Of a stretch of DNA of 52,500 nt, positions 10,400 through 19,909 are shown in pieces. The stretch is from contig JAJDCQ010000188.1 in NCBI GenBank assembly GCA_029260755.1, forward strand, positions 1-52,500. The letters are read 5' to 3'. This DNA comes from Planctomycetota bacterium. GTDB lineage: Bacteria > Planctomycetota > J058 > JAJDCQ01. The position numbers and the translations under genes are program-made. Each line of letters starts with the position of its first letter. Positions within the stretch are counted from its first letter, which is position 1. A model generated the notes under the pieces. That model did no database searches. It was not told where the DNA came from and worked only from the letters and a program-made list of their open reading frames with translations.

Positions 10400-11809
10400 T
10401 CAGCGCCAGCGAATGCCCCAGCGTCCGCGTCCGGGGGGCGGCGGCTCGGGCGAGCGGCGGCGCTCGATCAGTCGAAGGATCGCGGCGGCGGCCTCGCTGC
10501 GGGTGTCCGAACCGGCCGCGAGGAGCGGGAGGAGCAGCGCGAGGTCGGCCTCCTCGCCGACCTCGCCCGCGAGCGCGATCCAGGTCGGCGCGTCGAAGTC
10601 CCAGCGGAGCGAGGCCTCGAAGCTGGCGCGCCCGTGGCCCGGCACCGCCAGCTCCGCCCGCAGGATCGGCAGGACGAGGTCGGGACGACGGGGCCGCCGT
10701 TTCACGGCGAGGTACTCGAGGAGGCGCTCGGATGGATCGCGCTCGAGCATCCGCTCGAGGACGGCGAGCCCGGTCGGGTCGTCCGCCTCATCGAGCGCGG
10801 TCGCGGCCAGGAAGGCGAGCCGCTCGTGGTCGCCCGGGTCGATGCCGGCGGCCGGCGGCTCGCGGAGGAACCGGCGGAGCTCGTCGCCGGCGGACTCCTC
10901 GCCCAGGAGGAAGAGGGCGCAGCGAGTCCCGAGGGCCACCCGCGGCGCCGCGTGGTCTCGGAGCGGCGTCAGGGCGGCGATGGAGGCGGCCCGGTGGTCC
11001 TCGGAGCGGGCGCCGAACGCCGCGGCCATGTCGACGACCTCGAGCCAGCGTCCGAGGTCGTCGTTGACCGATGCCCAGGCGAGGAGGCTCTCGAGGTCCC
11101 AGGGCGGTTCGCCGAGCTCGGCGAGGACGTCGACGGCCACCTCGTCGTCGATCAGGTCGCCGACCAGGTGCTGGTCGTCGGGCCGGCCGTCGTTCTTCGC
11201 GATCGCGTAGGCGATCACTCGCTGGGCCCACCGCAGCATCTCGCCGTCCGCGTCGGCGCCCGCGTCGAGGAGTCCCCGCGCCGCATCGTGGGAGACCCAG
11301 CGGGCCGGCGGATCGACGAGGACCTCCTCGAGGCGCTCGCGGGCGGCGTCGTCGCCGACGCGGGCGAGGGCGCTCGAGGCGTCGACCGCGAGCTCGGCCG
11401 CGCCGCGGGAGACGCCCTCGAGTGGGCGGGTGGCGACCGCACGGATCGCCTGGCGAACGTCGGGACGGCGAGAGCTGGCCGCCGCCGCGAGCACGTCGCT
11501 CGCGACGTAGTCGGGATCGCCGAGGTCGCGGATCACGAACGCGGCGGCGATCTCCTCGAGGAGGATCGGCTCGACGCCGCCGCGGAGGGTGGTGTAGCGG
11601 ATGGCGTGGGCGACGGCGGCGTCGAGGTCGCCCGCGGCGAGCCGTCTCCGACCCTGCACGGCGTGCCAGGTCGCCGGGACGACCCACCAGCCGGCCGTGA
11701 GGGCCACGAGGACGGCGATGCCAGCGAGGGCGAGGCCGACCGGCCGCCGGCGCCGGCGGGACGACGGCGTCGGAGCGCGGGGGGATGCGAGGTCGGGTGG
11801 CCCGGTCAC
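10400..11809 (-). CDS. Single-pass membrane protein with HEAT-like repeats
   Basis: About 469 residues from a GTG start at 11809. An Arg-rich N-terminus precedes one membrane helix (about residues 25-45). The rest is an alpha-helical solenoid of repeated 30-40-residue units resembling HEAT repeats. No catalytic motif is seen; such proteins usually hold other proteins together. An in-frame TTG at 11845 would add 12 residues, but it coincides with the -35 element of a good promoter match (TTGGCC, 17 bp, TAGCAT), so GTG is preferred. That would leave almost no leader. The gene lies upstream of the transmembrane kinase, which suggests a common role at the membrane (inference). Confidence 0.8.
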   Translation of the reverse strand: MTGPPDLASPRAPTPSSRRRRRPVGLALAGIAVLVALTAGWWVVPATWHAVQGRRRLAAGDLDAAVAHAIRYTTLRGGVEPILLEEIAAAFVIRDLGDPDYVASDVLAAAASSRRPDVRQAIRAVATRPLEGVSRGAAELAVDASSALARVGDDAARERLEEVLVDPPARWVSHDAARGLLDAGADADGEMLRWAQRVIAYAIAKNDGRPDDQHLVGDLIDDEVAVDVLAELGEPPWDLESLLAWASVNDDLGRWLEVVDMAAAFGARSEDHRAASIAALTPLRDHAAPRVALGTRCALFLLGEESAGDELRRFLREPPAAGIDPGDHERLAFLAATALDEADDPTGLAVLERMLERDPSERLLEYLAVKRRPRRPDLVLPILRAELAVPGHGRASFEASLRWDFDAPTWIALAGEVGEEADLALLLPLLAAGSDTRSEAAAAILRLIERRRSPEPPPPGRGRWGIRWR

Positions 11810-11816
11810 GCTCTCG

Positions 11817-11845
11817 ATGCTATCGGCACGGCCGGGCGCGGCCAA
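11817..11845 (-). promoter_or_regulatory. Sigma70-like promoter for the HEAT-like membrane protein
   Basis: On the minus strand TTGGCC (11840-11845) and TAGCAT (11817-11822) are 17 bp apart. The expected start of transcription falls at about 11810, next to the GTG at 11809, so the message may be leaderless. Confidence 0.45.
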
Positions 11846-11856
11846 CGGCTCGCCGG

Positions 11857-12065
11857 CTAGGAGGCTGTTGCAGAGTGACGCGAGCGGCTCGTCGAGACAG
11901 CGTCGTGCAGGCCGAGGCGCGCGGCCGAGGGAACCCGTCTGGCGTTCTCGAGGCCGCGGAACGAAGGCCTGCGCGGCGATGTCCGGCGAGACGCCGCGAG
12001 TGAAGCGGCGGCGAGGAGCTTGCGACGAGTCGTCACTTCACGCTCATTCTGCAACAGTCTCCTAG
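11857..12065. mobile_element. 209-bp MITE-like element with terminal inverted repeats
   Basis: The left end (11857-11878) and right end (12044-12065) are inverted copies of each other, 20 of 22 positions matching by eye. The shared core is CTGTTGCAGA. Both ends carry CTAG outermost. If CTAG is the duplicated target, the true inverted repeats are 18 bp and the target fits the YTAR preference known for IS5-family elements. The interior has no transposase, only a roughly 65-codon open frame on the minus strand without a recognisable domain. The right CTAG supplies the TAG stop codon of the aldehyde dehydrogenase gene. Confidence 0.72.
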
Positions 12066-13573
12066 GCGAGGTTCACCCAGGTCGTCTTGAGCTCGGTGTA
12101 CTTCTCGATCGCGTGGAGCGACTTGTCCCGGCCGAAGCCGCTCTGCTTGTAGCCGCCGAACGGGGTGCTGATCGAGCCGTGGTCGAAGCAGTTCACCCAG
12201 ACGACGCCGGCCCGGAGCGCGCGGGCGGTGCGGTGGGCGACGGTGATGTCGCGGGTCCAGATGGCGGCCGCGAGGCCGAAGATCGTGTCGTTGCCGATCG
12301 CGATGGCCTCGTCGACGGACTCGAACGTGATGGTCGAGAGGACGGGGCCGAAGATCTCCTCCTGCGCGATCGTCATGTCGTTCTTCACGCCGTCGAAGAC
12401 CGTCGGCTCGATGAACCAGCCGCCGGTCTCCCGGCGGACGCGTTCGCCGCCGAGGCGGAGCTGGGCGCCGTCGGCCTTGCCCTTCTCGATGTAACCCATC
12501 ACCCGGTCGCACTGGGCGCCGTCGACGATCGCGCCCATCTTCGTCTTGGGGTGGAGGGGGTCGGCGGGCGCGAGCTTCTCGCCCCAGGAGATCACCTTGT
12601 CGAGGAGCTCGTCCTTGATGGAGGCGTCGACGAGGAGGCGGCTGCCCGCGTTACAGACCTCGCCCTGGTTGAAGAAGATCCCGAACGCGGCCGCCTTCGC
12701 GGCCTCGTCGAGGTCGGGGCAGTCGGCCATGACGATGTGGGGGGACTTGCCGCCGCACTCGAGCGAGATGCGCTTCATGTTCGACTGGCCCGAGTACTGG
12801 AGGAAGAGCTTGCCGACCTCGGCCGAGCCGGTGAAGGCGACCGCGTCGACGTCCGCGTGGAGGCCGATCGCCTTGCCGGCCGTCTCGCCGAAGCCGGGGA
12901 CGACGTTGAGGACGCCGTCGGGCAACCCCGCCTCGGCGGCGATCTCCGCGAGGCGGATCGCGGTGAGGGGGCTCTGCTCGGCCGGCTTGAGGACGACCGA
13001 GTTGCCGGTCGCGAGGGCGGGGCCGAGCTTCCAGGCCGCCATCAGGAGGGGGAAGTTCCAGGGGATCACGGCGCCGACGACGCCCATCGGCTCGCGGGTG
13101 ATCAGGGCGAGGGCATCGTCGCCGACCGGGGCGACCTCGTCGTAGACCTTGTCGATCGCCTCGGCGAACCAGGCGATGCAGTCGGCGACGAGGGGGATGT
13201 CGATCCGATGGCTGTCCGAGATGGGCTTGCCCATGTCGATCGTCTCGAGAACGGCGAGCTCGTCGCGGTGCGCCCGGATGCCGTCGGCGAGGCGAAGGAG
13301 CACCTTCTTGCGCGTGGCCGGCGGCATCCCGCGCCAGCGGCGGTCGTCGAACGCGGCGCGCGCGGCGGCGACGGCCGCGTCGACGTCGGCGGCGTCGCAG
13401 GCGGCGACGTCGCCGACCGACCGACCGGTGGCGGGGTTGACGCAGGGGAAGGTCTCGCCGCTCGCGGCATCGACGTAGCGGCCGCCGATGAAGGCCTGCC
13501 CGCGCGGCTCGGCCTGGTCGGCGCGCGCCTTCCAGTCGTCGTGGGTGGGGTAGCTCTTGGTCGGGGCGGTCAT
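12062..13573 (-). CDS. NAD(P)-dependent aldehyde dehydrogenase, PuuC-like
   Basis: A 503-residue member of the aldehyde dehydrogenase superfamily, normal length for the family. It closely resembles gamma-glutamyl-gamma-aminobutyraldehyde/betaine aldehyde dehydrogenases. It has the cofactor segment VIPWNFPL, the FTGS turn, the ECGGKSPHIV glutamate segment, catalytic Cys307 in GEVCNAG, EIFGPV, and the PFGGYKQSG C-terminal motif. It would oxidise an amino-aldehyde to the acid in the cytoplasm; the exact substrate cannot be told. The ATG at 13573 is chosen because GGAGAGG lies upstream and the family's N-terminus begins there; the frame stays open further upstream only as shadow. The gene appears monocistronic, with its own promoter, and ends inside the terminal CTAG of the 209-bp element. 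Confidence 0.93.
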   Translation of the reverse strand: MTAPTKSYPTHDDWKARADQAEPRGQAFIGGRYVDAASGETFPCVNPATGRSVGDVAACDAADVDAAVAAARAAFDDRRWRGMPPATRKKVLLRLADGIRAHRDELAVLETIDMGKPISDSHRIDIPLVADCIAWFAEAIDKVYDEVAPVGDDALALITREPMGVVGAVIPWNFPLLMAAWKLGPALATGNSVVLKPAEQSPLTAIRLAEIAAEAGLPDGVLNVVPGFGETAGKAIGLHADVDAVAFTGSAEVGKLFLQYSGQSNMKRISLECGGKSPHIVMADCPDLDEAAKAAAFGIFFNQGEVCNAGSRLLVDASIKDELLDKVISWGEKLAPADPLHPKTKMGAIVDGAQCDRVMGYIEKGKADGAQLRLGGERVRRETGGWFIEPTVFDGVKNDMTIAQEEIFGPVLSTITFESVDEAIAIGNDTIFGLAAAIWTRDITVAHRTARALRAGVVWVNCFDHGSISTPFGGYKQSGFGRDKSLHAIEKYTELKTTWVNLA

Positions 13574-13626
13574 GGCGTCGGGCCTCTCCGGAGGGGTGGC
13601 GCGGGCGGAGTCGCCAGCGGGGCGAC

Positions 13627-13655
13627 AGGCTACCGGCGGAGCGAAGCGGGGTCGA
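13627..13655 (-). promoter_or_regulatory. Sigma70-like promoter for the aldehyde dehydrogenase
   Basis: On the minus strand TCGACC (13650-13655) and TAGCCT (13627-13632) are 17 bp apart, in the 92-bp gap after the preceding regulator gene. Predicted leader about 45-50 nt. Confidence 0.4.
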
Positions 13656-13665
13656 GGGCGGGCGC

Positions 13666-16600
13666 TCAGGCGTCGTCCTTGCCGTCGATGCCGAGGCGCT
13701 TGAGCAGCCGGTAGAACGCGTAGCGGGTCAGCCCGAGGGCGCGGGCCGCCTTCATCTTGTTGCCGCCCGCGCTCGCGAGGGCGGCGCTCACGAACGCGCG
13801 CTCGCGGTCGTCGGCGACCGCCTTGAACTCCTCGTAGCTCTCGGGCGCTGACGGGTCGGCGGACGCGGCGGGCGGGGGCGCCGCGCTGCTCCCGGTCGGG
13901 CGGCCGCTGCCCGCCTCGCTGGCGCGGCGAATCGAGCGGACCGTCCGCACGCCGATCACCTGGTCCTGGCAGAAGAGGCACGCCTGGCGGAGAGCGTTCT
14001 CGAGCTCGCGGACGTTGCCGGGCCATTCGTGGCGGGCGAGCTCGGCGAGGGCGTCGTCACGGAGATGGAAGCTCTTGCCCATCTCCTCACCGATCCGTCG
14101 GACGATCGCGTCGGCGAGGGCGCCGAGGTCGCCGGCCCGGTCGCGGAGCGGCGGGATGCGGATCTCGACCACGTTCAGGCGGAAGAAGAGGTCCTCGCGG
14201 AACTCGCCCGTCCGGACCATCTCGCGCAGGTCGCGGTTGGTCGCGGTGATCACCCGGGCGTCGACCTTCACCGTGCCCTTCGCGCCGATCGGACGGATCT
14301 CGTGCTCCTGGAGGGCGCGCAGGATCTTCGTCTGCATGGCGGGGCTCATGTCGCCAACCTCGTCGAGGAAGAGCGTGCCGCTGCTGGCGAGCTGGAAGAG
14401 GCCGGGCTTGTCCTTCTGCGCGCCGGTGAACGCGCCGCGGACGTAGCCGAAGAGCTCGCTCTCGAGGAGGCTGTCGGGGAGGGCGGCCACGTTCTCGCTG
14501 ACGAAGGGCGCGAGGCGGCGGTCGCTCGCCTGGTGGATCGCGCGGGCGACGAGCTCCTTGCCGGTGCCGCTCTCGCCCTGGATGAGGACGGGGAGGTCGC
14601 TGGGGCCGACCCGCTCGATGAGCGAGTAGACCTTCCGCATGCCCCGGCTGCTTCCGACGAGGCGCACCGGGCCGGCGGCGAAGCCGGTGACGCCCTGGCC
14701 GGGGGCGGAGATCACGCTGCTCGCGCTCATGCCGTCGGCCGAGCTGGCCGCGCTCGAGCCGGACGCGACGATCTGCGACCTCGCCCGATCGAGCTCTTCG
14801 CGGAGGCGCTCGCGCTCCTCGGCGCCTCGCCGGGCCTCGGCCTGCAGGCGAAGGGTCGAGAGGGAGAGGGCGGCGACGCGGGCGAGGGTCTCGAGGGCGA
14901 CGCGGTCGGCGTCGTCGAAGCGGGAGAGGCGCGCGCGATGGTCGACGTAGATGCAGCCCAGGACCTCGCCGCGGGCGGCGAGCGGGACGGCGAGGACGCT
15001 CCGGAGGTCGAGGTCGACGATGCTCTGGGCGTCGCGGAAGCGGTCGTCCTTCAGGGCGTCGGTCGAGAGGACCGGAACGCCGGTCTCGATGACCTGCTTC
15101 GCGATCGAGGTCGAGACCTTTCGTTCCGGTCGGAGGATCTCGTCGTGCTCGAAGTTGCGCGTGGCCTCGAAGACGAGGCGGCCGTCCTCGCCGCGGAGGA
15201 TGAGGAAGCCGCGCTCGGCCTCGGTCTCGGCGACGGCGGCGTCGAGGAGGCGCTCCCAGAGGATGCTCGGGTCGGTCGGCCCGAGGAGGGCGGCGGCGAT
15301 CTCGACGGCCTCGCGCAGGCGGCGGTTCTCCTCCATGAGGCGGAGGGCCGTCGTCCGCGGGGCGCGTTCGATCGGAGCGTCGTCGTCCGGGGCGTCGGCC
15401 GCCGGAGGGGAGGGCTGCGTCGAGGGCGGAGGGGAAGACGGCGCGCTGGCGTCGGCGTCGCCGTCGGCGTCGGCGTCGGCGTCGGCCGCGGCGGCGGTCG
15501 CGGCGGCGACGTCGGCGCTGGCGACGGCGCGCGAGTCGTCCGAGCTCGGGGCGTCGTCGCCGCGGGCGGAGTCGCGAAGAGCGTTGACCTCGTCGAGCTC
15601 GCGGCTCCGGGCGCCGAGGCGGGCCCGTTCGGCGTAGAAGCTCGACGCGCGGCGGAGCGCCTCACGGGCCGCCTGCCGCTCGTTGCGGAGGAGCAGCACC
15701 TCGCCGGTGAAACGATGGCCGCGGGCGACCTCACGCTCGTCGCGCGCCTCGCATCGCTCGAGCGAGCCGGTGCTCCGGGCGAGGGTCGCCTGAGCGCGGG
15801 CGAGCTCGCCGCGAGCGAGCTCGACGAGGCCGGTGACTCGCTCGGCGAACGCGGTCGCGAGCTCGCCGCAGGGTCCGGCGCCGAGCTGCCGGAGGACGGC
15901 GGCGGCCGCCGAAGCCGCCTCGACCCGTCCCGCGCGCGCCTCGATCTCACCGAGGCGGACGGCGATCAGGATGGCGAGGGCGCGCGCCTCAGGGAGGGCC
16001 GCCCAGCGAGCGCCGGCATCGGGGTCGAGGGCGGCGGCGTCGTCGCTCGTCGCGGAGGCGGGGTGGGCGTCGAGCTCGAGGCCGAACGCGGCCAGCCCCG
16101 TGCGGTACGCGTCGGCGGCGCGCTGGCCGGGCGACGAGCCCTCGGAGGGCGAGGTGGAGCCGGCGGCGCTCGCCCGGAGGCGTTCGAGCTCGGCGGTGGC
16201 GAGGGCGACCCGGGCGGTGGCCAGGCGGCGTCCCTGATCCTCGGGGAGGTCGGCGAGCGTCTCGTTCGCGCGGTCGATGCACTCGCGAGCCTCGGTGATC
16301 TCGCCGTGCTCCATCATCGCGATGGCCGAGAGGGCGAGAGCTTCGACCTCGAGCGCCGGGCGTTGGCCCGCGCGGGCGCGCTCCTGGGCGCAGTGGGCGA
16401 GCTCGCGGGCCTCGTCGAGCCAGCCGTCGAAGCAGAAGAGCTCGGCGCCCGCGAGGTCGGCCCGGGCGGCCAGGTCGGGTCGGCCGAGGGCGACCGCCTC
16501 GTCGGCGGTCCGGCCGAGCTCGACCATCGCCTCCGCGCGGCCGATCGCCGTCTCGGCGAGGGCGCAGGCGGCGTCGGTGTCGGCCGCGATCGCGAGCGAG

Positions 16601-19600
16601 GGAGATCCCGCGGCACGGGCTCGAGCGGCGGCCTCGCGAGCCCGCTCGACCGCGCCCGAACGCCCGCCGGCGAAGCGGACCAGGCGAGCGAGGGCGCGCA
16701 GCGCCGCTGCCTCCTCGAGCGGCGCGTGAGCGGTCGCGGCGACCTCGCGAGCCTCCTCGAGGAGGCTGCTCGCCGCCGCGTGCGAGTCCGGCTCGGCGAG
16801 GAGGCGGGTGGCGACCGCGCGGAGGATGCGGGCGGCCGGTTCACCGAGACCGATCGAGGCGAGCTCGCGAGCGGCCCGGCGGGCGGACTCGCGCGCCTCG
16901 TTGCCCGTCCGCGAGAGCGCGGCGAGGGTGGCCAGCGCGGTCGCGGCGAGGGCGCGATGGTCGGCCGAGAGGGCGAGGCGATGGACCTCCGCGGCGCGGG
17001 TCCGGGCGGCGTCGGCATCGCCGCGGACCGCGCGCGCGACGGAGTCGACGAGGCGGACGGCGAGGCGGCTCGGATCGGCGTCGGTGCCGTCCGGCTCGTC
17101 GTCGGAGACGTCGGGAGCGCCGTCGCCGGTGAGGGCGAGCGCGCCACCGAGCGCCCGGGCGAATCGGCCGAGGACTCGGGCATCGACGCCGCGATCATCG
17201 GGTGCACCGGCGCTCGCGGAGGCCGCGTCGGTGACGGCGGCGAGGCCGGCGGTCGCGAGGTCGAGCTCGCCGGCGCGCAGGCGGACGAGCGCGTCGCGCA
17301 GGAGAGGCTGCGCGTCGGAGGCGGCGGAGGCGGCGGAGTCGTCGGGAGGTCCGCCCCGGAGGATCGCGACCCCGAGCGTCGCCTGCTCGAGGGATGCGCT
17401 CGTCTCGCCGTCCTCGTGGCGAAGCCGGACGAGGCGGCGCGTCTCGAGGTCGGCCAGGGCGCGCGCGACCGAGGCCGGCGCGAGGTCGGTCGCATCGACG
17501 AGGCGTGCGACCGTGGCATCGCCGCCGGCGCGGGCGAGCGTGACGAGCACCGTCCGCTCGCTCGCCAGCGCGCCGTCGGGGTCGTCCTCCGCGCTCGCGC
17601 CATGGAGGATCCGCGAGATCCGGACGGCGACGGCGGCGGCCACGCCTCCTTCGGCGAGAGCGTTGGTCGCCTCGGTGACGCGGACCTCGGCCGAGTCGGT
17701 GTCGCCCCCATCGAGGCTGCGCGCCTCGGCGATGATCCGTTCGCGCACGACCTCGGCGAGAGGAGCGCCGGGGAGACGCTCCTCGGAAGGAGGGGGCGTC
17801 GCCGCCTCGCGCTCGCGGGTGCTGCGACGCAGGCGCCCTGGGGTGAGGCGGTCGTTCTCGGCGGGGTCGTGAGGACGCGGCGAGAGATCGATCTCCAGAG
17901 AACGGCGAAGCCGCTGGCGCTCGCTGCCGTCGAGGGGGGCGAGCGTGAGCGGGGCGACCTCGCCCTCGGCGGAGAGGTGCGCGTAGAGAGGGTCCGGCTC
18001 GTCGACGTGGGGTTCACGGGCGCGAGGTGCGTCGGCCGCGAGGATGAGCAGAGGAGCAGCATCGGCCGAGCGCGCATGGGATCTCAGCGAGCGGAGGTGC
18101 TTGCGAGCGGCGACGAGGCGTCGAGCGAACGTGATGCCGGCGGCGGACAGGTGGTCGGCGTCGCGGATGATGACGGTCAGCGGGGCATCCCGGCCGAGCT
18201 CCACGGCGAGGGTGGCGAGCCTGATCGCGAGCCGATTGCCCCGCTCGCCGGGGTGTCCGATCGGGACGTGGCTCGAGGCGTCGCGAGGAGCGAGGCCGGG
18301 CGCGAGTCGCGACGCGGGCGTGGAGGCCGGGAGGCGGCCGGCGATGACCCAGGTGAGGAGCTCGGCGAGGACCTCCGCGGCGTCGTCGGAGTCGGACGCC
18401 GACCTCGGCGCGCGCGAGAGAAGCGCGGCGAAGGCGTCGGCGTCAAGCGCGGCGGTCGTCCCGGAGATCCGCTGGAGCGACGCCGCGCGGTCGTCGCCGC
18501 GAGCTGCGGCGATTCGATGGAGCGCGCGGGCGAGTGGGCCCAGCGGAGCCAGGGGGGCGGGCCGCCGCGCCCCGTCGGGCCCGATCCGCGGTCCGAAGCA
18601 GCGGACGTCGACCACGGCCCGGCCGGCGTCATCGAGACGAGTCCGGAGCTCATCGAGGAGGCGGTCCTTGCCCGAGCCAGGGGCGCCGAGGACGAGGACG
18701 GTGTCCGCCTCGACGGCGTGCCGCCCGGAGAGCGGGTCGGCATCCTCGAGCCCGGTGGCGGTCAGCAGACCATCGAGCGCCTCGTTCCGACCGCAGAGCT
18801 CGGTCGTGAGCGCGCGTCGGCCGTGCGGAGCGAGGCCGACCGCGGGGGGGCGCGCCGGGGCCCGAAGCGCATCGGGAGCGACGTCGGCGAGGCGAGCGAG
18901 GTCGACGGCCGCCGCGGCGGCCGAATCGTAGCGCTGGCGAGGATCGGCCGCGAGGACGCGCGCGAGCCAGGGGCCGAGGGGGCCGACGACCTCGGCGGTC
19001 GGGTCGGGGCCGAGGCCGGGAGCTGCGCCGACGGGCTGCGCGGGGCGGCCGGTCAGGACGCGGTAGAAGGACGCGCCGAGCGAGTAGAGATCGCTTCGCG
19101 GGTCGGCGCGGAAGGGCTCGCGCGCCTCGGGGGCGACCGTCTCGTCGTTCGTCCGGGCGCGGGTCACGTCCGCGGCCCGGGCGAGGTCGAGCATCGGTCC
19201 TGCGGCGACCAGCACGCCGCGCGGCTCGCCCGGAGAGGTCTCGGCGTCGGCGTCGGGGATGATCACGTTCGAGGGGCGGACGTGCCCGTGGAGGAGCCCG
19301 GCGCGGTGGAGCGCCTCGAGGGCGGCGAGGGCGTCGAGGGCGCTCGCGACGAGGGCCTCGACAGCCATCACGGGAGCGAGCCGGGCCAGGTCGACGCCGG
19401 TGACGAAGTCCTCACACACGGCGTTGAGGCCCGCCGCGGCACTCCAGAGCTGGCGCGCCCGGTCGGTCTCGGGCGACGGGTGTGCGTCGGGTATCATCGC
19501 GAAGGTCGACTGCTCGACCGGAGATGGGTCCGCGGCGACCCCCTCGTTCTGGAACGGCTTGGTCAGGAAGCCCGACGGCGGTGGAGGCGCGAGCTCGGAA

Positions 19601-19899
19601 GCGGCGGCGGAGGAGCCCGCGCTCTCCTCGGCGCCCGAGACGGTCGCGATCCGGAACGCGGCCCGCGGGGTCGCGAGCCCCGCGAGCGGGGTCGTTCGGA
19701 GGCAGCGGGCGACGAAGGCCTCAAGGAGGGCGAGGGCGTCGGCGCTCGCGATCGAAGGATGCAGGACGCGGAGGGCGACCTTGCTCCCGTCGCTCGTGCC
19801 GCTCGCCTCGACGTCGCGGGCCAGATACACGGTGCCTGCCACGCCGTGGCCGAGTTCGCGGACGATCTCGTAGCGGTCGTTGACGAGGATACGGCCCAT
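13666..19899 (-). CDS. Giant pseudokinase-ATPase-GAF-sigma54 activator fusion with Fis-type HTH
   Basis: A 2077-residue regulator. Residues 1-345 have a protein-kinase fold (GHGVAG loop), but the catalytic lysine is Arg44 (VALRVL), HRD is replaced by HGHVR (204-208), and there is no DFG, so it is a pseudokinase. About 370-800 is a STAND/AAA-type NTPase with Walker A GAPGSGKD (Lys411). About 850-1420 is TPR-like solenoid. A GAF domain lies at about 1540-1700. A sigma54-interacting AAA+ domain follows (about 1745-1985) with GESGTGKE (Lys1781), GAFTGA, FLDEVGDM and intact sensor and arginine segments. A Fis-type helix-turn-helix (about 2030-2070) ends it. The central and C-terminal parts are those of an enhancer-binding protein that opens sigma54 promoters. 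The architecture resembles PknK-like kinase/MalT-type fusions joined to a bacterial enhancer-binding protein. No ribosome binding site precedes the ATG; TACAAT lies only 11 bp upstream. Confidence 0.92.
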   Translation of the reverse strand: MGRILVNDRYEIVRELGHGVAGTVYLARDVEASGTSDGSKVALRVLHPSIASADALALLEAFVARCLRTTPLAGLATPRAAFRIATVSGAEESAGSSAAASELAPPPPSGFLTKPFQNEGVAADPSPVEQSTFAMIPDAHPSPETDRARQLWSAAAGLNAVCEDFVTGVDLARLAPVMAVEALVASALDALAALEALHRAGLLHGHVRPSNVIIPDADAETSPGEPRGVLVAAGPMLDLARAADVTRARTNDETVAPEAREPFRADPRSDLYSLGASFYRVLTGRPAQPVGAAPGLGPDPTAEVVGPLGPWLARVLAADPRQRYDSAAAAAVDLARLADVAPDALRAPARPPAVGLAPHGRRALTTELCGRNEALDGLLTATGLEDADPLSGRHAVEADTVLVLGAPGSGKDRLLDELRTRLDDAGRAVVDVRCFGPRIGPDGARRPAPLAPLGPLARALHRIAAARGDDRAASLQRISGTTAALDADAFAALLSRAPRSASDSDDAAEVLAELLTWVIAGRLPASTPASRLAPGLAPRDASSHVPIGHPGERGNRLAIRLATLAVELGRDAPLTVIIRDADHLSAAGITFARRLVAARKHLRSLRSHARSADAAPLLILAADAPRAREPHVDEPDPLYAHLSAEGEVAPLTLAPLDGSERQRLRRSLEIDLSPRPHDPAENDRLTPGRLRRSTREREAATPPPSEERLPGAPLAEVVRERIIAEARSLDGGDTDSAEVRVTEATNALAEGGVAAAVAVRISRILHGASAEDDPDGALASERTVLVTLARAGGDATVARLVDATDLAPASVARALADLETRRLVRLRHEDGETSASLEQATLGVAILRGGPPDDSAASAASDAQPLLRDALVRLRAGELDLATAGLAAVTDAASASAGAPDDRGVDARVLGRFARALGGALALTGDGAPDVSDDEPDGTDADPSRLAVRLVDSVARAVRGDADAARTRAAEVHRLALSADHRALAATALATLAALSRTGNEARESARRAARELASIGLGEPAARILRAVATRLLAEPDSHAAASSLLEEAREVAATAHAPLEEAAALRALARLVRFAGGRSGAVERAREAAARARAAGSPSLAIAADTDAACALAETAIGRAEAMVELGRTADEAVALGRPDLAARADLAGAELFCFDGWLDEARELAHCAQERARAGQRPALEVEALALSAIAMMEHGEITEARECIDRANETLADLPEDQGRRLATARVALATAELERLRASAAGSTSPSEGSSPGQRAADAYRTGLAAFGLELDAHPASATSDDAAALDPDAGARWAALPEARALAILIAVRLGEIEARAGRVEAASAAAAVLRQLGAGPCGELATAFAERVTGLVELARGELARAQATLARSTGSLERCEARDEREVARGHRFTGEVLLLRNERQAAREALRRASSFYAERARLGARSRELDEVNALRDSARGDDAPSSDDSRAVASADVAAATAAAADADADADGDADASAPSSPPPSTQPSPPAADAPDDDAPIERAPRTTALRLMEENRRLREAVEIAAALLGPTDPSILWERLLDAAVAETEAERGFLILRGEDGRLVFEATRNFEHDEILRPERKVSTSIAKQVIETGVPVLSTDALKDDRFRDAQSIVDLDLRSVLAVPLAARGEVLGCIYVDHRARLSRFDDADRVALETLARVAALSLSTLRLQAEARRGAEERERLREELDRARSQIVASGSSAASSADGMSASSVISAPGQGVTGFAAGPVRLVGSSRGMRKVYSLIERVGPSDLPVLIQGESGTGKELVARAIHQASDRRLAPFVSENVAALPDSLLESELFGYVRGAFTGAQKDKPGLFQLASSGTLFLDEVGDMSPAMQTKILRALQEHEIRPIGAKGTVKVDARVITATNRDLREMVRTGEFREDLFFRLNVVEIRIPPLRDRAGDLGALADAIVRRIGEEMGKSFHLRDDALAELARHEWPGNVRELENALRQACLFCQDQVIGVRTVRSIRRASEAGSGRPTGSSAAPPPAASADPSAPESYEEFKAVADDRERAFVSAALASAGGNKMKAARALGLTRYAFYRLLKRLGIDGKDDA

Positions 19900-19909
19900 G
19901 ATGCGCGGG

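Noticed and set aside
7736..11860. A 1374-codon plus-strand open frame
   Set aside because: Antisense to the kinase and HEAT-like genes; composition typical of shadow frames and no start signal.
11860..12054. A 65-residue gene inside the 209-bp element
   Set aside because: Its composition is Arg/Ser/Ala-rich with no domain, and it lies wholly inside a terminal-repeat element; probably not coding.
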